Below are positions 1 to 10,409 of a stretch of DNA of 64,000 nt, piece by piece. Source of the stretch: Leptodactylus fallax (Eukaryota; Chordata; Amphibia; Anura; Leptodactylidae); assembly GCA_947044405.1 (NCBI GenBank), contig CAMRHE010000021.1:10958501-11022500 (forward strand). Reading direction: 5' to 3'. Made by a program: the position numbers and the translations under genes. Below the pieces are notes generated by a model, which was not told the origin of the DNA, did no database searches, and saw only the letters and a list, made by a program, of their open reading frames with translations. Every line of letters begins with the position of its first letter. The stretch's first letter is position 1.

Positions 1-2
1 AA

Positions 3-899
3 ATCCTAGGTCTGATGTCATCTTCCATCATGGCGGTTCCTTGAGCCTTATGGAATCTACGTCCTCTTCAGATGGAAATCCTAAGAATTTGGGATCGCTC
101 TCTGTCCGGTCTCAACAGGAGGATTCGACTCTCCCCCAGGACCCGTCTTTCTCTCAGATGGTGGTTGCACCTCAAGGACGGAAGGTCCACGGTCCAACCT
201 CGGTGGACCCTGTTGACTACAGATGCATCCCTTACGGGATGGGGAGCCCATCTGGACGGAAACTCCATAAAGGGAGTCTGGAGCGCTCCAGAAGGAAGGA
301 CGTCGTCCAACTGGAAGGAGCTCAGAGCTGTGTACCGTGCCTTACTCCATTTCTCTCCTCTTCTCAAGGGAAGAGCAGTCAGGATTCGCTCGGACAACAT
401 GACGACGGTATTATATGTGAACAGACAGGGAGGCACCAGATCATCATCCCTCCTCAGGGAGGCAGATCTGATTTTTTCCTGGGCAGAGAAAAATCTGACC
501 CATCTAGCCGCGGTTCACATCAAGGGCTCCCTGAACTCAGTAGCGGATCGGTTGAGTCGGGGTCGTGCCGTATCAGGAGAATGGTCACTCAATCCAGAAG
601 TGTTTCATCAGATTACCCTGAAATACGGTCTACCGGAGATAGACCTCATGGCAACCCGATTCAATGCCAAGGTGGAGACGTTCTGTTCCCTGTACCAGGA
701 GGACAATCCCTTGGCAGTGAATGCCCTGTCCATCCCTTGGAGGTCCAGGCTGTCATACATTTTCCCTCCAATTCCTATGATACCCAGAGTATTGATGAAA
801 ATAAGAGAGGACCAAGCCTCTGTAATAGCCATCATTCCATTCTGGCCAAAAAGAGCTTGGTTTTCCCAGCTCATGGTGATGAGTCGAGGGATATATTAG
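3..899 (+). pseudogene. DIRS reverse transcriptase-RNase H, C-terminal part
   Basis: This is the C-terminal part of the RT-RNase H polyprotein, which removes the RNA strand during reverse transcription. The four RNase H acidic positions are visible: Asp in TTDASLTGWGAHL (codon 222-224), Glu in NWKELRA (318-320), Asp in IRSDN (393-395) and Asp in SVADRLSR (546-548). A TGA at 42-44 interrupts the frame where MAVP-x-ALWNLRP suggests an original Trp, so the upstream RT part is separated by a nonsense codon. The frame ends in TAG at 897-899 and overlaps the recombinase frame by more than 800 bp, which fits the overlapping-ORF layout of DIRS elements. The RT core lies left of the window. Confidence 0.8.
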
Positions 900-2026
900 A
901 GGCTTCCCCCCACCCAGAACCTGGTTTCCCAAGGATCACTGAAGTGCCAGGATCTGAGGAGATTCAACCTGACAGCCTGGAGGTTGACCAGTCCCTACGA
1001 ATGTATAGAGGACTGTCAGAAGCCGTCCTAAAGACGCTTTCCTGTGCTAGAGCTGAATCCACCAAAAGGAATTACCAGAGGACGGCTAAGATTTTTTTGG
1101 AGTGGTGCTCCAAAAGAGGCGTTGATATTTCTAATCCTTTGACTTCTGATGTTTTGGATTTTCTTCAGGATGGCTTGGACAGGGGCCTTGCCCCTGCTAC
1201 TTTAAAGGTACAGGTATCGGCTTTATCCGCCCACTTAAACAGACGGTTGTCCCAGGATTCCCTGGTTGCAAGATTCCTTAAAGGAGCGGCGAGGCTGAAA
1301 CCTGCGGTATCTTCTCCTATTCCCCAATGGGACCTTGCGACGGTCCTTTCAGGCCTTTGTGGTCCTCCTTTTGAACCTCTGGAAGCTACGGAGCTAAAAT
1401 TTTTAGCCTTTAAAACTACTTTTTTGTTAGCCATCACATCTGCCAAAAGGGTAGGAGAGCTACAGGCGCTCTCCTCCAAAGAACCTTATATTGTATTTTT
1501 TTCGGATAGGGTCCACCTTAGGTTTTTGCCTGGCTTTATCCCTAAGGTTCCTTCACGTAATAACTATAATCAATTGATTTCTTTGCCTGTTTTCCTTCCG
1601 GATCCATCCTCAGAAGAGGAGTTTAAACTTCATACTTTGGATGTGGTGAGGTGTCTGCGAATTTACTTATCGCGGACACAATCTTTCAGGAGAGCTGAAA
1701 ATCTCCTAATCAATATGTATGGTAAAGACAGAGGTCTTAAAGCTTCCAGACCCTCCTTGTCCAGATGGATTAAGGAGGCAATCAAAATTTCTTTCATTGC
1801 TCAAGGGTTGCTTCCTCCAGTTTTTTGTACAGCCCATTCGGCCAGGGCTGTGTCGACTTCTTGGGCTGAGAATCGCTCGCTTCCACTGGATCAAATTTGT
1901 GCGGCTGCTTGTTGGTCATCCCAGCTGACTTTCGTCAAACACTATCGTTTGGATGTCCGCAGTTCCGAGACGACTGCCTTTGGCCAGACAGTTCTTGAGG
2001 TTGTAAGGCGAGGAAACCCTCCCTAG
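41..2026 (+). CDS. DIRS tyrosine recombinase (integrase)
   Basis: This 661-codon open frame contains the recombinase that inserts the circular DIRS DNA intermediate. The recognisable domain starts near residue 325 (MYRGLSEAVLKTL). It has a core-binding, SAM-like segment (SCARAESTKRNYQR onward) and then the catalytic domain with Arg470 (SAKRVGEL), His599-x-x-Arg602 (AHSARA) and nucleophile Tyr635 (VKHYRLDV). Residues 1-320 mostly mirror the RT-RNase H frame and are low-complexity (Ser/Gly/Pro rich), so the true start may be well inside. It ends at TAG 2024-2026, just before the internal complementary region. No disabling mutation is visible in the domain. The family assignment is firm; activity is unproven. 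Confidence 0.82.
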   Translation: MSLMESTSSSDGNPKNLGSLSVRSQQEDSTLPQDPSFSQMVVAPQGRKVHGPTSVDPVDYRCIPYGMGSPSGRKLHKGSLERSRRKDVVQLEGAQSCVPCLTPFLSSSQGKSSQDSLGQHDDGIICEQTGRHQIIIPPQGGRSDFFLGREKSDPSSRGSHQGLPELSSGSVESGSCRIRRMVTQSRSVSSDYPEIRSTGDRPHGNPIQCQGGDVLFPVPGGQSLGSECPVHPLEVQAVIHFPSNSYDTQSIDENKRGPSLCNSHHSILAKKSLVFPAHGDESRDILEASPHPEPGFPRITEVPGSEEIQPDSLEVDQSLRMYRGLSEAVLKTLSCARAESTKRNYQRTAKIFLEWCSKRGVDISNPLTSDVLDFLQDGLDRGLAPATLKVQVSALSAHLNRRLSQDSLVARFLKGAARLKPAVSSPIPQWDLATVLSGLCGPPFEPLEATELKFLAFKTTFLLAITSAKRVGELQALSSKEPYIVFFSDRVHLRFLPGFIPKVPSRNNYNQLISLPVFLPDPSSEEEFKLHTLDVVRCLRIYLSRTQSFRRAENLLINMYGKDRGLKASRPSLSRWIKEAIKISFIAQGLLPPVFCTAHSARAVSTSWAENRSLPLDQICAAACWSSQLTFVKHYRLDVRSSETTAFGQTVLEVVRRGNPP

Positions 2027-2044
2027 GGGAATTACTTGCTATAT

Positions 2045-2336
2045 CCCCATATTGTGCTGCTGTAGGACGTAAGGGAATCATTGATTATATTGTTAATCTG
2101 TTTTCCCTTAGTCCTAACAGCAGCACAAGGCTTCCCTCCCTAAAATCTTGTTTCTTTTACTTTATAATTTACACAGGTGAGGGAGGTCTCTCGTGCCCTC
2201 TTATAGGGCAGGTTAGTAAGCACATTTTTGTGCTAATTAAAAGTTCCACCTGTCCTAAACAACACACAGGGGGAGAAATACCCCATATTGTGCTGCTGTT
2301 AGGACTAAGGGAAAACAGATTAACAATATAATCAAC
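2045..2336. repeat. DIRS internal complementary region and right inverted terminal repeat
   Basis: A 48-bp block at 2081-2128 is the exact reverse complement of 2288-2335. A 19-bp direct repeat (CCCCATATTGTGCTGCTGT) occurs at 2045 and 2281. Within the first block, TGTGCTGCTGT and its complement also form a shorter stem. DIRS elements carry such split and inverted repeats to template ligation of a closed-circle intermediate. The position right after the recombinase stop supports that role here. Confidence 0.75.
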
Positions 2337-2361
2337 GATTGTTCAGTGCCAGGTCACACAG

Positions 2362-2402
2362 GCTTGAAAAAGGAAACATTTTTGACTTCCGAAATGTGTT
2401 GC
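2362..2402 (+). ncRNA. Degenerate hammerhead-like core in a PLE-type tail fragment
   Basis: A possible helix II (GGAA pairing with TTCC across a loop) is followed by GAAA and a helix-III-like TGTGTTGC. The upstream CUGANGA box is badly decayed (CTTGAAAAA). The context resembles the terminal fragments elsewhere in the window. It is very unlikely to be active and could be chance. No coding sequence adjoins it. Confidence 0.3.
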
Positions 2403-2689
2403 TAATGGTCCTGGTTTAAAATTATTATGAGTAGCTGCATGTCTTACTTGGGCTTATTTATGTCAGTGTGCTTTTTTAATATATTCTTTAAGTAAAATCC
2501 ATTTTTTTTCCGTAAGACTAGGGAGACTGCACTGCAGAAACCACTGAAAATCAGCAGAGAGAAAAGTCCTGCATGGAGGACTTTTTCTCTGCCAGTTTCA
2601 ATATAAAAACAGCGGAAACTTGATGGACACCCGGTGGACCTGAACAGCGGAGACATTGTGACTACATTGTGCTCTTTTGTTTTGTCTGA

Positions 2690-2945
2690 AAGCCCCATTG
2701 TGATGTCACAATGCTCTGTTTTGTCATTACAATGATGTGTTAATGTCCCAATGCCCTATTGTGATGTCATAAATCCCCATTGTGAAGTCAGTATGCTGTA
2801 ATGTGATGTCACAATGCCCCATTGTAAGCCCTACTGTTATGTCACATCCCACTTGTGATAACTGAAAGCTTCATAGTGTTGTCTAAAAGCCCCATTTTGA
2901 TGTCACAATGCCTCACTGAGATTTCACAAATCCTTATTGTGAGAC
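2690..2945. repeat. Degenerate tandem array rich in TGATGTCA (left part)
   Basis: Irregular units of about 20-32 bp repeat the theme CATTGTGATGTCACAATGCC. The array resumes at 3385-3535 after an unrelated insert. The octamer TGATGTCA differs by one base from a CRE site (TGACGTCA), but nothing here shows regulatory use. No coding potential is visible. Confidence 0.6.
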
Positions 2946-3370
2946 ACAAAAACTGACACCAAGTATCTACAGATGGAGTTATATGAAGCGCTAACACCAA
3001 GGAATGCAGTAGATCAAATGACAGAATGAAAAAGTGTTTTATTGATCCTTAAAAACACTAAAATATGTTAAATATAGCGTTTTGGCAGACATCAACCACC
3101 TTTCTTAAGCCTGACTTGCACAGCAAACTGCCGAAGATAAATAAGATAATGGAGGGATCAATTAGTAATTAACATTATGATGGGCATCAGTATTAACAAA
3201 TCACAGTCCTAATCCTTAATACATATCTGAAAATATAATATAACTTATCCTAAAAGTACATAAATAATGTAAACGCCATAAGTTATAATTGTGACTTATT
3301 ATATAATTTTTTTAGTATGCAGAACAACAGAAAAGCAAGTAAGCTGTGTGGAAGACATCTTATTAAATAA
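2946..3370 (-). mobile_element. PLE-type tail fragment splitting the TGATGTCA array
   Basis: Read on the minus strand, this holds a decayed hammerhead-like segment (3060-3110, with AAAA in place of GAAA), then CAATAAAACACTTTTTC at about 3010-3040 and CATTCCTTGGTGTTAGCGCT. That is the same order (core-like stem, AATAAA, CACTTTTT, a GTG-rich end) seen at the PLE termini at 23.6 and 29.7 kb. It sits between two halves of one array, so it was probably inserted there. There is no RT coding. The family assignment is inferred from terminal structure only. Confidence 0.45.
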
Positions 3371-3384
3371 GCCATATGGAAGAC

Positions 3385-3535
3385 AGGGACATGATGTCAC
3401 AATGGTCGACTGTCATGTCACAGCTCCTTATTGTGATGTGATAATGCCCTGTTTCAATGTCACAACACCCAAATTTGATGTCACTATGCCCTTCTGCACT
3501 GTCAATGGTTTATTGTGATGTCACAAAGCCCCATT
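3385..3535. repeat. Degenerate tandem array rich in TGATGTCA (right part)
   Basis: Continuation of the array at 2690-2945 with the same TGATGTCA-bearing units. The open frame across it simply follows the repeat and is not taken as a gene. Confidence 0.55.
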
Positions 3536-3577
3536 ATGCAGAAGGTAAAAAAAAAAAAAAAATAGGCCACACAGAGT

Positions 3578-4155
3578 GCAACTGCACAATCAAGTAAAAC
3601 TGTGTGCTACCATCATAGGCAGGAGCAGTAGCGAACATGTAGATATGCTGGAGAATGTACTTATGAGTGTCAGCAGAGTTGTGCCTTATCTACACAAATT
3701 ATCTGCTGAAAAGTGCCCCCCACCCTTTAAACTCATGTTAATATGTTTGATTTTATGTGTATTGCACTAAAGGAGTTCCTTGTCTGTTCTTAACCTACAG
3801 GATTACATTGGTTGTTGGTGCCATACATCTTCAGCCTTATAGAGGATCCACAGTTCCTCTAAGATCAGCAAGATCCCTTATTTGAGTTTGAAAAAAAAAA
3901 CTGTGATATCTGTACTTTTTAATTTAATTTTCTGCACAATCAAATTGAACTGTCTGTTACCATCATAAGAAGAAGTAGTAGTGAATGGGTTGATATGCTG
4001 GAGAGTGGATTTATAAGCTTCGATCAAAGTTGTGCCTTAGTTGTACAACTTCATCTGGTAAGAAGTGTTCCTGATCCTCCCCCTCTCTGCTCATGTCAGC
4101 GTGTGTGTTTTTATCTATATTGCACTAGGGAGTTTCTTGTCTGTTTATTATCAAC
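3578..4155. repeat. Diverged direct duplication, about 220 bp per copy
   Basis: Segments at about 3578-3795 and 3932-4153 align along their length. Shared landmarks are TGCACAATCAA, TACCATCATA, GATATGCTGGAGA, GTTGTGCCTTA, TATTGCACTA and CTTGTCTGTT. They are separated by about 135 bp. No protein similarity was recognised. It is most likely an old tandem duplication of an unidentified repeat. Confidence 0.6.
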
Positions 4156-4334
4156 AGGAAAGCCCCATTGTTAGTGGTGGAACTACTGCCTCCAGGGGGA
4201 TGAAGGAAGAAGCAGAGGTGCCCGTGGGTAGGATCGGGGATTGGTAATCAGGGCTGCGACACTGAGAGTGTTTGGTGGAAATATCTCGTGAGGTTCTCCT
4301 GGTGAATTTGTTCAGACCAAACAGGATCAAAACA

Positions 4335-4405
4335 AAACTGCTATTGGAGTCTCTTCAGACCCCAAAGTGTAATGAGCAGAGGACCAGAGGAGGTAAGTAA
4401 AAACA
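4335..4405 (+). repeat. Fragment of GC-rich fold-back module (TCTTCAGACCCC end)
   Basis: Contains TCTCTTCAGACCCCAAAGTG followed by GAGGAGGTAAGTAAAAAC. This matches one terminus of the modules at 52.1, 59.8 and 61.5 kb. Only the end is present. The AGGTAAGTA is splice-donor-like, but no exon was recognised. Confidence 0.5.
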
Positions 4406-4619
4406 ACATTAGATACCATATCTCAGGCCTTGGCAGTCATGTGGGTCAGACCGGCGTGATGACACATAATGACACAGGCGTAACTCTGCAATTTGGACTT
4501 AATATTCATGCCAGTTTCATGTCACACTATGTATGAACTGTGAGGGTCACGAATCACCACGTGACAGCAAACAGATAACAGCAAGAATTACTGATCCCTC
4601 CATCACAGCCCACAAGTTT

Positions 4620-4875
4620 CCAGATTGTTTATTTTTTTACCTGTTGTAAATAACTTCCTTACTTATATTGCATTTTGTTTTGTTTTTTTTAAGGATTCTA
4701 AGATCCTTTGAAGGTCCATGTCTTTAGGGTATAAAAAAAAAATCTGTGAATTTTCAGTTTCTTGTATAACACCATGTCGGATGAAGGGAGCTAGTTCTCC
4801 CGAAAGCTTACCATCAAATATAGTCAGGTAGCCTCTAAAAGGTATCGCCTGATTTCTTCACTCTTCCACTTCTGA
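4620..4875 (+). mobile_element. PLE-type 3' tail fragment with hammerhead-like core
   Basis: This non-coding tail contains the hammerhead-like core annotated at 4778-4806. It continues as CAAATATAGTCAG, CCTCTAAAAGGTATCGCCTG and ATTTCTTCACTCTTCC. The same downstream block occurs in reverse at 14155-14230 inside a Tc1 relic, so it is a dispersed repeat. No RT frame is attached. Confidence 0.5.
4778..4806 (+). ncRNA. Hammerhead-ribozyme-like catalytic core
   Basis: CGGATGA (4778-4784) resembles the hammerhead CUGANGA box with one mismatch, at the U4 position. It is followed by a 5-bp helix II (GGGAG pairing with CTCCC) and GAAA (4802-4805). Known PLEs carry type I minimal hammerheads in their terminal repeats, which matches the context. 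The U4 change predicts weak or no cleavage. This is the best-paired example of the core in the window. Confidence 0.5.
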
Positions 4876-4904
4876 ATCAACTAGAAATTTTTGGAAAATT
4901 CGTA

Positions 4905-5345
4905 ACGAAAACCATAGGGGCCACTATGAGACATCATACTGTGTGGAGGGGACACTATGGGATACTATACTGTGTAGAGGACACTATATGACATTATACT
5001 GTGTGAAGGGACCACAGTGGGACATTATACTATGTGAAAGGGCCACTGTGGAACATTATGCTATGTGGAGGGCTACTTTGGGACATTATACTGTGAAAGA
5101 ACCACAATGGAACATTATACTGTTCACTATGGGACATTATTCTTAAAGGGGTTGTCCAGGGATTGGACACACACTGGTGGTGGCCTAAAGTTACTAGCAC
5201 TTACTATATGGGGGCCTGTAAACGGGCACTTACTGCATGGGGGCCAATAAAGGGGCAGTGTACAGTGTGGGGGTAAGTAAAGGAAGCATTTACTTTGTGG
5301 TGGCATAAAAAGGAGGCAGCAAACTGTATGGGTGGCAGTAAGGCA
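4905..5345. repeat. Minisatellite array 1, ~31-bp unit
   Basis: From 4905 to 5142 the unit is close to GGCCACTATGGGACATTATA plus CTGTGTGGAG (about 31 bp, 7-8 units). From 5190 to 5345 a second, more diverged series uses a GGGGGCC/ACTTACT theme. Read in reverse, both match the CACACAGTATAATG-TCCC-GGCCCC unit of the other arrays. TTAAAGGGGTTGTCC at 5143 marks a TTAA-MITE end between the two parts. The open frames across it follow the repeat and are not genes. Confidence 0.75.
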
Positions 5346-5364
5346 GCAATATAGAGTTCCTTGA

Positions 5365-5734
5365 TGCTGTTCGCTAGTGTTCTCTAACAAACCACTGAGG
5401 CCTTCACAAAACAGGTGTATTTATACTGAGACTAAATTACACACAGCTGGACTCTATTAACTAATTAAGTGATTTCTGAAGGCAATTGATTGCAGTGGAT
5501 TTTATTTAGGGTATCAGAGTACAGGGGGCTGAATACTTTTGCACATCACACTTTCAGATTTTTATTTGACTAAAATTTTAAAAACCATGTATCATTTTGG
5601 TTCCACTTCACAATTGTCTGCTACTTTGTGTTGGTCTATCACTTAAAATCTCAATAAAATACATTTAAGTTTGTGGTTGTAAGGTGACAAAATGTGAAAA
5701 AGTTCAAGGGAATGAATACTTTTGCAAGGCACTG
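5365..5734 (+). mobile_element. Tc1 family A, right-end fragment
   Basis: The sequence ends GAATACTTTTGCAAGGCACT-G followed by TA (5735-5736). This is the typical right inverted repeat of a Tc1/mariner family, preceded by the conserved subterminal TTCCACTTCACAATTGTCTG. The transposase region is missing to the left, so this is a truncated right end. It abuts a MITE fragment. Confidence 0.75.
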
Positions 5735-5736
5735 TA

Positions 5737-6078
5737 GCTATTAGTCATAGTCATAGACCAGCCTCAATAGCTATATTGCATGACAGGCCTGGGAGACTTC
5801 ATTAGACTTCTGGCTGCCATAGGAACAGGATGTCTCCCACAATCTTGCCGTTTGGGAGCCGTCCTGCAATGGTAAAGGTACCGGAACGGTGGGGACTGGC
5901 CCTAGAGGGCTATGGGCAGCTTTAAGAGGGCATAACTGAAAGCACTGCCCATGATCAGAGTCTCTTCTCGGAGGTATTAACTCTGGGTCTCCTTTGTGCA
6001 ATAGCAGCTGCCATCTTTAAAGACCCGTCATCGGCCGTACTATTATGGCGGATGTCGGTAAAGGGTTGAGTGACATAT
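5737..6078 (-). mobile_element. MITE fragment, CCCTTTCCC/TTAA family
   Basis: Read on the minus strand it begins ACCCTTTACCGACATCCGCC and contains ATAATAGTAC. This is a relative of the MITE at 12729-13480 (CCCTTTCCCAACATCC). Only the left half is present, joined to the Tc1 end at 5734. The frame on the minus strand is not protein-like. Confidence 0.55.
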
Positions 6079-7109
6079 ATCAGATTTTGAAAAACGGGAC
6101 TGTGTCTTTTAGGGGTTAAGGTATTGTTGTGGCATTGATTATCTAGCTATGTACATGGGTGACCTAGAGAGATGTGTTAACTCGCCCAAGTTTCCCGGGC
6201 GTCTCCTGTTTTCAGGCCCCCTAACCCTGCTGGCATCATTAGTATTCCCTGCGATATCAGTTCAGTCTTATGAATATTAATGAGAAGGCTGCTAAGAGAT
6301 ACCCATCCAGTTAAAGACTTATTCTGTTTAAATTTTAATTAGGTTTTACCAGGGTGTTGCACTTGGGATATTGTATATAAAAAGCTGTTACCCTAATGCT
6401 TGAGCCATGGGCTCCACTATTTTTATTAAGCGACTTTTGTCTGACTCAAAACTTCGATAGTATTTTTCTTTCAATGAATAATGTTTTGATATATAGAGTT
6501 ATATAACTCTATACACCAGTAGATTGTAAAATTAAACAATATACTGTATTTTTTAAACACATAGGGACTATTAGGGATTCAGACAGGGGCAGACTTGGGA
6601 CTGCCCTTGTAAGAACATGGGAACCTAACTGCTCTGAGGTATGGACCCAGACAAGGGCTCCAAGTCTAGCAATTTTTATAAATGTGTACTTACAATAACT
6701 GGTAACAAGGCGCTGGAATTGTGTTTTGTGGTGTATGTGTGTATTATATCATTTTTGTGTTGACGTATTGGAGCAGAAGTTAAGTTTTAACTGATACTTC
6801 ACCATTACTGTAATATACACTTTTCACACAAAACTTCAAGCCCAATGCCTCTCTGTCTGTCTGACAATGTGCATAATACGTCTTTAACACTAGTGGAGGG
6901 AATTTCTGAACACTTCCAGAGTGCTCAGAGGATACTTTTCTGTTTCTAATTATGCTATAGCCTCTCCTTTTTATGCTGCTATTTAAAAATATGTTGCACA
7001 TAAAATAATGGAAATGATATGGTGTTTCTTAAGACAATTTAGCAAGGGTGGGATTTGTATTTCTAACAGGTTCTGTGGGAAAGATGGGGGGAAGAGGTGA
7101 AAATTTTAT
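6079..7109. other. No gene recognised
   Basis: A moderately AT-rich stretch of about 1 kb with no convincing coding frame, RNA gene or element terminus. Short open frames lack family features. The right end leads into the LINE 5' region. Confidence 0.5.
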
Positions 7110-7272
7110 TGGAGTGGGAAGCATAAGATGGCTCCGCTGAAGTGGCTGCCTGTTAGGCAGCTCTGAGACTCTCTCTCTCTTATTTTTCTTTCTCTATCTG
7201 TTTTTTTTATCTCTCTACTTAATGGACTTTACACTATGAAGAAATGAAGAAACAAAGACTTGGAATTGGACC

Positions 7273-10214
7273 TTGGTGATACTTTTTTTTTTTTATCTGT
7301 CTTTTTGTCCTGCTGAAATGGAAACTCTTGTGTCTGCAGGCATTTCTTTTGTCTACACAAGAGAGAAATTACTGCAGCTTAGAGTCACAACAACAGGGCT
7401 GAATACCATTTGCCCACCCATCCCCCAAGAACTCTGGAGAAAGAAAAAGCGGGGGGAGGGGCTGCAGAGCAGGAACTCTTCAGAGGATTAAAAAGAGGCG
7501 TTACCGACCAACTGTTCCCTCCATCATTATGGGCAATGTGAGATCTCTTGCAAACAAGATGGATGAACTAACAGCGCTCACCAGGCATCATCAGGAGTTT
7601 CGGGTGTACAGCATGATGCTACTTACAGAGACTTGGCTCACTGAAGTTACTCCTGACTCTCTGGTCTCCTTGGATGGTTTTAAACTCCTTCGGGCAGACA
7701 GGACAAGGGAGAGCGGTAAGAGGAAAGGAGGGGTGCTGGCAATGTTTGTGAATAATAGATGGTGCAATCCTAGGCACATTGTGATTAAGGAGCAAACTTG
7801 CTGTAAGGACATTGAACTATTAGCTGTGAGCATGAGACCTTTCTATCTACCAAGGGAACTATCACATGTCATCGTGATAGCTGCATATGTCCCCCCCTCT
7901 GCGAAAGCTGACGCTGCCTGCGAGGTCCTACAAGCCACGCTGAGCCAGTTACAGTCTCAGCACCCCCAGGCCCTCCTTCTTGTGTCTGGCGATTTCAACC
8001 ACGCCTCTCCATCATCCACACTTCCCAGTTTCACACAGTATGTAACCTGCCACACAAGAGACAACAAAACACTGGACTTGTTCTTTGCCAACGTGAGGGA
8101 GGCATATAACTCATCAGCCCTACTGCCCCTGGGAAGCTCGGATCACAACCTAGTACATCTCCGACCTGTGTACAAGCCACTTGTACGTAGAGAACCAGCT
8201 GTCACCCGCACAGTGAGGATATGGTCCGAGGAGAGTGATGAGGCTCTGAGGAATTGTTTTGACACAACCGCATGGGAAGTTTTGCAGGATTCGTATGGAG
8301 AAGATATAGAAGGACTCACACACTGCATAACGGACTATATTAATTTTTGTGTGGACAACACAGTACCCACAAAAGTGGTGAGGTGCTTCTCCAACAACAA
8401 ACCATGGATTAACTCTGATATAAAAACACTACTTAAGGAGAAAAAGATGGCATTCAGGACAAGAGATAAGGAGGGGTTGAGGGAAGTACAAAAGAAGCTG
8501 AGGCATCTAATCAGGCAAGGAAAAGCCAGTTATAAGGAAAAAATGGAAAAGCAAATGGAAAGAAAAGACATAAGGGGGGTCTGGGAGGGGCTTAAGTCAA
8601 TTTCGGGTCATAAACAGTCTGTCTGCCAGATTGAGGCAGATGTTAACTGGCTTAATGAACTAAACCTATTCTTCAACAGATTTGATCACACACCAGCTCC
8701 TCCCACCCCAGCATGTCCTTCAGCTCCCCTCACCACAATGACTTCACCCCATTCACCCCATGTGGCTACTTCCCAACAGACCAGTAAATCCAGGAATCTG
8801 TCTCTATCTGACCACAGTCTGACCTTCACACGGGCCCAGGTGAGGAAGGAGATGAAAAAGATCAAGGCGAGGAAAGCCGCAGGGCCAGATGACATCAGTG
8901 CAAGGCTAATTAAGACTTGTGGGGACCAGCTGTGTGGTATAATTACATATATGTATAATATGAGCCTGAGGCAGGAAATAGTCCCTGAATTATGGAAATC
9001 TTCTTGTGTGGTACCAGTTCCAAAGAAACCTCACTCTATGGACCTCAACGACTACAGACCTGTAGCACTGACATCCCACTTGATGAAGATCTTAGAGAGA
9101 TTGGTTCTCACACATCTTCGCCCTCTAGTGAGCCCCGCTATGGACCCTCTCCAGTTTGCTTATCGACCGGGCATTGGGGTAGATGATGCCATCATCCACC
9201 TTCTGCACAGGGCTCTGTCTCACCTGGAAAAACCAGGGAACATGGTGAGAATAATGTTCTTTGATTTCTCCAGTGCTTTTAACACCATACAGCCCAGGTT
9301 ACTGAGAGACAAGCTGGGCCTTGCTGGAGTGGACCACCACCTCTCCAACTGGATCCTAGACTACCTCACAAATCGACCTCAATACGTGAGAGCCCAAGAC
9401 TGTGTGTCAGGTGCCGTGATCTGTAATACGGGGGCACCTCAGGGTACGGTTCTCGCCCCTTTCCTCTTCACACTGTACACTGCTGATTTTAGGTGCAACT
9501 CATCTAGCTGCTACCTACAGAAGTATTCTGACGACTCTGCAATAGTAGGCCTCATCACAGACGATGATGACAGGGAGTACAGAGAACTGAACTGGTTTTT
9601 TGTGGACTGGTGCCACCAGAACCACCTGAAGATTAACGCGGGGAAGACCAAGGAGATGGTGGTGGACTTCCGTAAAGGCAGATGCCCTCCAAAACCAGTG
9701 GACATCCTGGGGACGGGCATCGAGATTGTGAACACCTATAAGTACCTGGGTTTGCTCCTTAATAATAAGCTGGACTGGGCAGATCATATGGAGGCCCTGT
9801 ACAGGAAGGGCCACAGCAGGCTCTACCTGCTTAGGAAGCTCAGAGCCTTTGGAATCCGGGGGGGCACTTCTTAGGACTTTCTTCAACTCGGTAGTGGCCT
9901 GCTGGGGGAGCAGTATCTCAACCAGGGACAGAAATAAACTTGACAAGCTGATTAGAAGGGCCAGCTCTGTCCTGGGGAGCCCACTGGACCCAGTGCAGGT
10001 GGTGGGTGACAGAAGGATACTGTCCGTGGTGAGCTTCATGCGGGAGAATAACTCCCATCCCATGCATGAGACTGTGATTGCGCTGGGCAGTACTGTCAGT
10101 GACCGACTGCTCCACCCTAGGTGTGAGAAGGAGCGCTATCGGAAGTCTTTCCTCCCCACCGCGGTTAGGCTGTACAACCAACACCGACCTAAGCGGAGAT
10201 CATTACATACATAG
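7273..10214 (+). pseudogene. LINE endonuclease-reverse transcriptase, two frameshifts
   Basis: The protein nicks target DNA and reverse-transcribes the LINE RNA. The N-terminus (7273 on, YTREKLLQLR, ELWRKKKRG) is shifted out of frame between about 7440 and 7492. The main frame resumes upstream of 7529 as RRYRPTVPSIIMGNVRS. It carries an APE-type endonuclease (TETWL, GDFNHAS, SSDHNLVHL) and an RT with AAGPDDISARL, VPKKP...NDYRPVALTS, FDFSSAFNTI, GAPQGTVLAPFLF and YSDDSAIVG (motif C). A run of six Gs at 9858-9863 adds one base, so the frame ends at 9874. The C-terminus continues in another frame as ALLRTFFNSVVACWGSS to 10214. Without these two shifts it would be nearly complete. Confidence 0.88.
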
Positions 10215-10399
10215 AACTGAAATATCTCTCTGCCTGTTAAATCCCCCCCCCCCCCTGCTACGTCCTATCTGTCTGTCTGCTATTAATGTAATGCCTCTCA
10301 CCTTGGAACATTCCGGTACATGTTCTATTTGTATTTGTATCTGCTTATCTTATCTTATCTTTGCTGCTGTAACACACTGAATTTCCCCATTGTGGGACT

Positions 10400-10409
10400 A
10401 TTAAAGGAC

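Larger units (their letters stand above)
1..2336 (+). mobile_element. DIRS-type tyrosine-recombinase retroelement, 5' truncated by window edge
   Basis: The window opens inside a DIRS element: an RNase H reading frame and an overlapping tyrosine-recombinase frame are followed by a short complementary-repeat region. DIRS elements replicate by reverse transcription and insert through a tyrosine recombinase rather than a DDE integrase, using terminal and internal complementary repeats. What is seen here: RNase H residues at 200-560, the recombinase catalytic set at 1448-1945, and inverted complementary blocks at 2081-2128 and 2288-2335. The 5' terminus, gag and the RT core are outside the window. 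The recombinase frame is still open, so the copy may be fairly young, although the RT-RNase H frame has a stop. Confidence 0.85.

Noticed and set aside
5771..6001. 76-codon minus-strand frame
   Set aside because: Lies in a MITE fragment of the CCCTTTCCC family.
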